Positions 62,163 through 64,000 of a stretch of DNA of 64,000 nt are shown here, in pieces. Location: assembly GCF_000026105.1 (NCBI RefSeq), contig NC_008027.1, positions 740,501 to 804,500 of the forward strand, read 5' to 3'. The position numbers and the translations under genes are program-made. The stretch comes from Pseudomonas entomophila L48 (GTDB lineage Bacteria > Pseudomonadota > Gammaproteobacteria > Pseudomonadales > Pseudomonadaceae). The number at the start of each line of letters is the position of its first letter. Within the stretch, counting starts at the first letter, position 1. The notes beneath the pieces were generated by a model. That model was not told the DNA's origin, made no database searches, and saw only the letters and a program-made list of their open reading frames with translations.

Positions 62163-62567
62163 ATGGTTGAAAATAGCGAATTGCGCAAAGCGGGCCTCAA
62201 GGTAACCCTGCCTCGAGTCAAGATCCTTCAGATGCTCGACTCCACCGAGCAGCGTCACATGAGTGCCGAGGATGTCTACAAGGCGCTGATGGAAGCTGGC
62301 GAGGATGTCGGTCTGGCGACCGTGTATCGCGTACTGACCCAGTTCGAAGCGGCGGGTCTGGTGGTTCGCCACAACTTCGACGGCGGCCACGCGGTGTTCG
62401 AGCTGGCCGACGGCGGCCACCACGACCACATGGTCAACGTGGAGACCAGTGAGGTCATCGAATTCATGGATGCTGAAATCGAACGCCGTCAGAAAGAAAT
62501 CGTGGCCGAGCACGGCTACGAGCTGGTGGACCACAATCTGGTCCTCTATGTGCGTAAGAAGAAGTAA
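62163..62567 (+). CDS. fur: Ferric uptake regulator
   Basis: A 134-residue iron-responsive repressor. MVENSELRKAGLKVTLPRVK begins the winged helix; GLATVYRVLTQFEAAGLVV is the recognition region; GGHHDHMV and the FMDAEIERRQ region carry metal ligands. It has no cysteine at all, so there is no Cys4 structural zinc site; pseudomonad Fur proteins are known to lack the CxxC pairs of E. coli Fur. The frame is open upstream, but this ATG is the conserved start. Followed by a strong terminator. Confidence 0.97.
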   Translation: MVENSELRKAGLKVTLPRVKILQMLDSTEQRHMSAEDVYKALMEAGEDVGLATVYRVLTQFEAAGLVVRHNFDGGHAVFELADGGHHDHMVNVETSEVIEFMDAEIERRQKEIVAEHGYELVDHNLVLYVRKKK

Positions 62568-62590
62568 CGATTCCGATCGTTATCGACAGC

Positions 62591-62614
62591 AAAGGCGACC
62601 CTAGGGTCGCCTTT
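62591..62614 (+). terminator. fur terminator
   Basis: Perfect hairpin AAAGGCGACC-CTAG-GGTCGCCTTT, then TGTGCTTTT. Confidence 0.85.
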
Positions 62615-62642
62615 GTGCTTTTCGGGGGGCTGATGCGGCCCC

Positions 62643-62727
62643 TGTAGGAGCGGCTTCAGCCGCGATCACCCGCAAAGCGGGTGCCAGGCACCGCGATGCC
62701 TGCATCGCGGCTAAAGCCGCTCCTACA
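62643..62727. repeat. REP inverted pair (TAGGAGCGGCTTCAGCC type)
   Basis: TGTAGGAGCGGCTTCAGCCG with the CACCCGCAAAGCGGGTG hairpin and the inverted arm ending TCCTACA, between convergent fur and recN. Confidence 0.92.
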
Positions 62728-62739
62728 AGCGCGCAGGTC

Positions 62740-64000
62740 TCAAGCCTTGCCGCTCACCACCATCTTGCGCGCATGGGCCAACGATTCCTTGGTCAGGTCG
62801 ATCCCGCCAAGCATCCGCGCCACTTCTTCGACCCGCTCACGCTTGCCCAGGCTGGCGACAGCGGTGTGGGTGGTGTCACTGTTGCGCACCTTGTGCACGA
62901 ACAGGTGGTGGTGCCCCTGCGCCGCCACCTGGGGCAGGTGGGTCACGGTCAGCACCTGGCCGCGTTCACCTAGCCGGCGCAGCAACTGGCCGACGATTTC
63001 CGCGGTGGGGCCACCGATGCCCACGTCCACTTCGTCGAACACCAGCGTCGGGATGCGCGAGGTCTGCGCGGTGATCACCTGGATCGCCAGGCTGATGCGC
63101 GACAGCTCGCCGCCCGACGCGACCTTGGCCAGCCCCTTGAGTGGTTGGCCGGGGTTGGCGCTGACCAGCAGCTCGATCTGCTCCAGGCCATGGGGTGAAA
63201 GCTCGCTGTTGTCGAAAGGCGTGAGCGCGATGCAGAAACGCCCGCCCGGCATCCCCAGGCGCTGGATCTCCTGCTCGACGGCCGTAGCCAGCTGCTTCGC
63301 TGCCTGCTGGCGCAGGGCGCTGAGTTCGCAAGCCTTCTCTTTATAGTGATGGGCGTAGGCGGCCAGCTCTTCGCCCAGGCGTTCGATCGACTCGTCGCTG
63401 GCGTTCAAGCCTTCCAGCTCTTCCATCAAGCGCTGTTGCAGGTGCGGCAGCTCGGTGGGGTGCACGCGATGTTTGCGGGCGAGGGTGTAGATGGTGTCGA
63501 GCCGCTCTTCCAGCGCTTGCAGGCGCATGGGGTCGGCGTCGAAATGGTCGAGGAAACGATTGAGTTCGCCGACCGCTTCCTCCACCTGGATCTGCGCGCT
63601 GGCGATCAGATTGACTGCCTCGCCCAGCGCCTTGGGGCCGTTATTTACGGCGGTGAGCCGGTTGAGGCTGACGGTCAGGGCGTTGAGCACATTGCCCGAA
63701 TCGCTTTCGCTGCACTGGTCGATGACCTGGCGGCAGATGCCAAACAGCGCCTCGGCATTGGTCAGGTTCTTGTGCTCTTGCTCAAGCTGCTCCAGTTCGT
63801 GCTCACCGAGCCCCAGGTTGTCCAGCTCTTCGAGTTGGTAGCTGAGCAACTGGTGGCGCGCGCGCTGCTCGTCACCCGAATTGCTCAGCCGCTCCAGCTC
63901 CAGGCGGGTCTGGTTCCAGCGCTTGGCGGCCAGTTGCACCTGGCGTGCGAGATCAGTGGCGCCGGCGTACTCGTCCACCAGGCGGCGGTGGGTGTCGGTT
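62740..64000 (-). CDS. recN: DNA repair protein RecN, C-terminal part
   Basis: The gene runs off the right edge; about 420 C-terminal residues are visible. They include the coiled-coil arm (LVDEYAGATDLARQVQLAAK), the ABC signature VASGGELSRISLAIQVI, Walker B TLVFDEVDVGIGGPTAEIVG and VTHLPQVAAQGHHHLFV. RecN is an SMC-like ATPase acting early in double-strand-break repair. The Walker A half lies beyond the window. Confidence 0.95.
   Translation of the reverse strand, partial: TDTHRRLVDEYAGATDLARQVQLAAKRWNQTRLELERLSNSGDEQRARHQLLSYQLEELDNLGLGEHELEQLEQEHKNLTNAEALFGICRQVIDQCSESDSGNVLNALTVSLNRLTAVNNGPKALGEAVNLIASAQIQVEEAVGELNRFLDHFDADPMRLQALEERLDTIYTLARKHRVHPTELPHLQQRLMEELEGLNASDESIERLGEELAAYAHHYKEKACELSALRQQAAKQLATAVEQEIQRLGMPGGRFCIALTPFDNSELSPHGLEQIELLVSANPGQPLKGLAKVASGGELSRISLAIQVITAQTSRIPTLVFDEVDVGIGGPTAEIVGQLLRRLGERGQVLTVTHLPQVAAQGHHHLFVHKVRNSDTTHTAVASLGKRERVEEVARMLGGIDLTKESLAHARKMVVSGKA

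Overview
The window is high-GC chromosomal DNA from a Pseudomonas of the P. putida type. The evidence is the lldR-lldP-lldD-lldE lactate locus, the bamE/fur/recN block, smpB with the ratA-rnfH pair, an ssrA encoding the tag ANDENYEGYALAA, and many Pseudomonas-type REP palindromes (cores such as GTAGGAGCGGC and GTGGGAGCGGCC) between genes. Identifications rest on motifs and recalled family features; no database search was run.

Layout. Bases 1-19900 are mostly core metabolism: the 5' end of a chemoreceptor, a DEAD-box helicase, a flavoprotein, a histone-deacetylase-like hydrolase, acetyltransferases, tesB, a HAD hydrolase, an alcohol dehydrogenase-like gene, a glucarate module (GntR regulator, MFS permease, gudD) with two palindromic operators, a GNAT/C39-peptidase fusion divergent from a RimK-like ATP-grasp ligase, a CorA-like transporter followed by a 31-codon gene, and a GABA-type permease.

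Bases 20102-36892 form a 17-kb same-strand accessory locus and are the best candidate for an unusual system. They encode two HlyD-like adaptors, an M50 metalloprotease/HlyD hybrid with a PqqD-like N terminus, an aspartyl beta-hydroxylase-like enzyme, a sulfotransferase, a GNAT, a DUF6916-like protein, a tail-collar protein, a 2461-residue LEPR/DUF4347/Ig-repeat surface protein, and a TolC-type outer-membrane lipoprotein. No ABC ATPase is present. A stand-alone APS kinase gene (cysC) follows on the other strand and could supply PAPS to the sulfotransferase. The inference is an ABC-less, type-I-like export route for a giant repeat protein, with possible hydroxylation and sulfation of it or of the tail-collar protein.

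Bases 37626-41232 hold a secreted alpha/beta hydrolase, a LysR regulator and a DHA2 drug exporter. From 41233 to 50874 the DNA is AT-richer: a gene remnant, a type III restriction-modification pair, an Mrr-like nuclease, and then a segment between two copies of the ssrA 3' end plus its terminator (an att duplication). That segment carries an unknown 432-residue protein, a trypsin-like protease, a small gene broken by an amber codon, and a C4-antisense-RNA-like module. A second C4-like module with different but covarying pairing boxes lies beyond ssrA next to two small DUF3077/DUF6124-like genes.

Bases 53061-59927 are the lactate operon with an LldR-type palindrome upstream of lldP. The right end holds smpB, ratA-rnfH, bamE, fur and the 3' part of recN. 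SmpB and its RNA partner ssrA are both in the window, about 9 kb apart.
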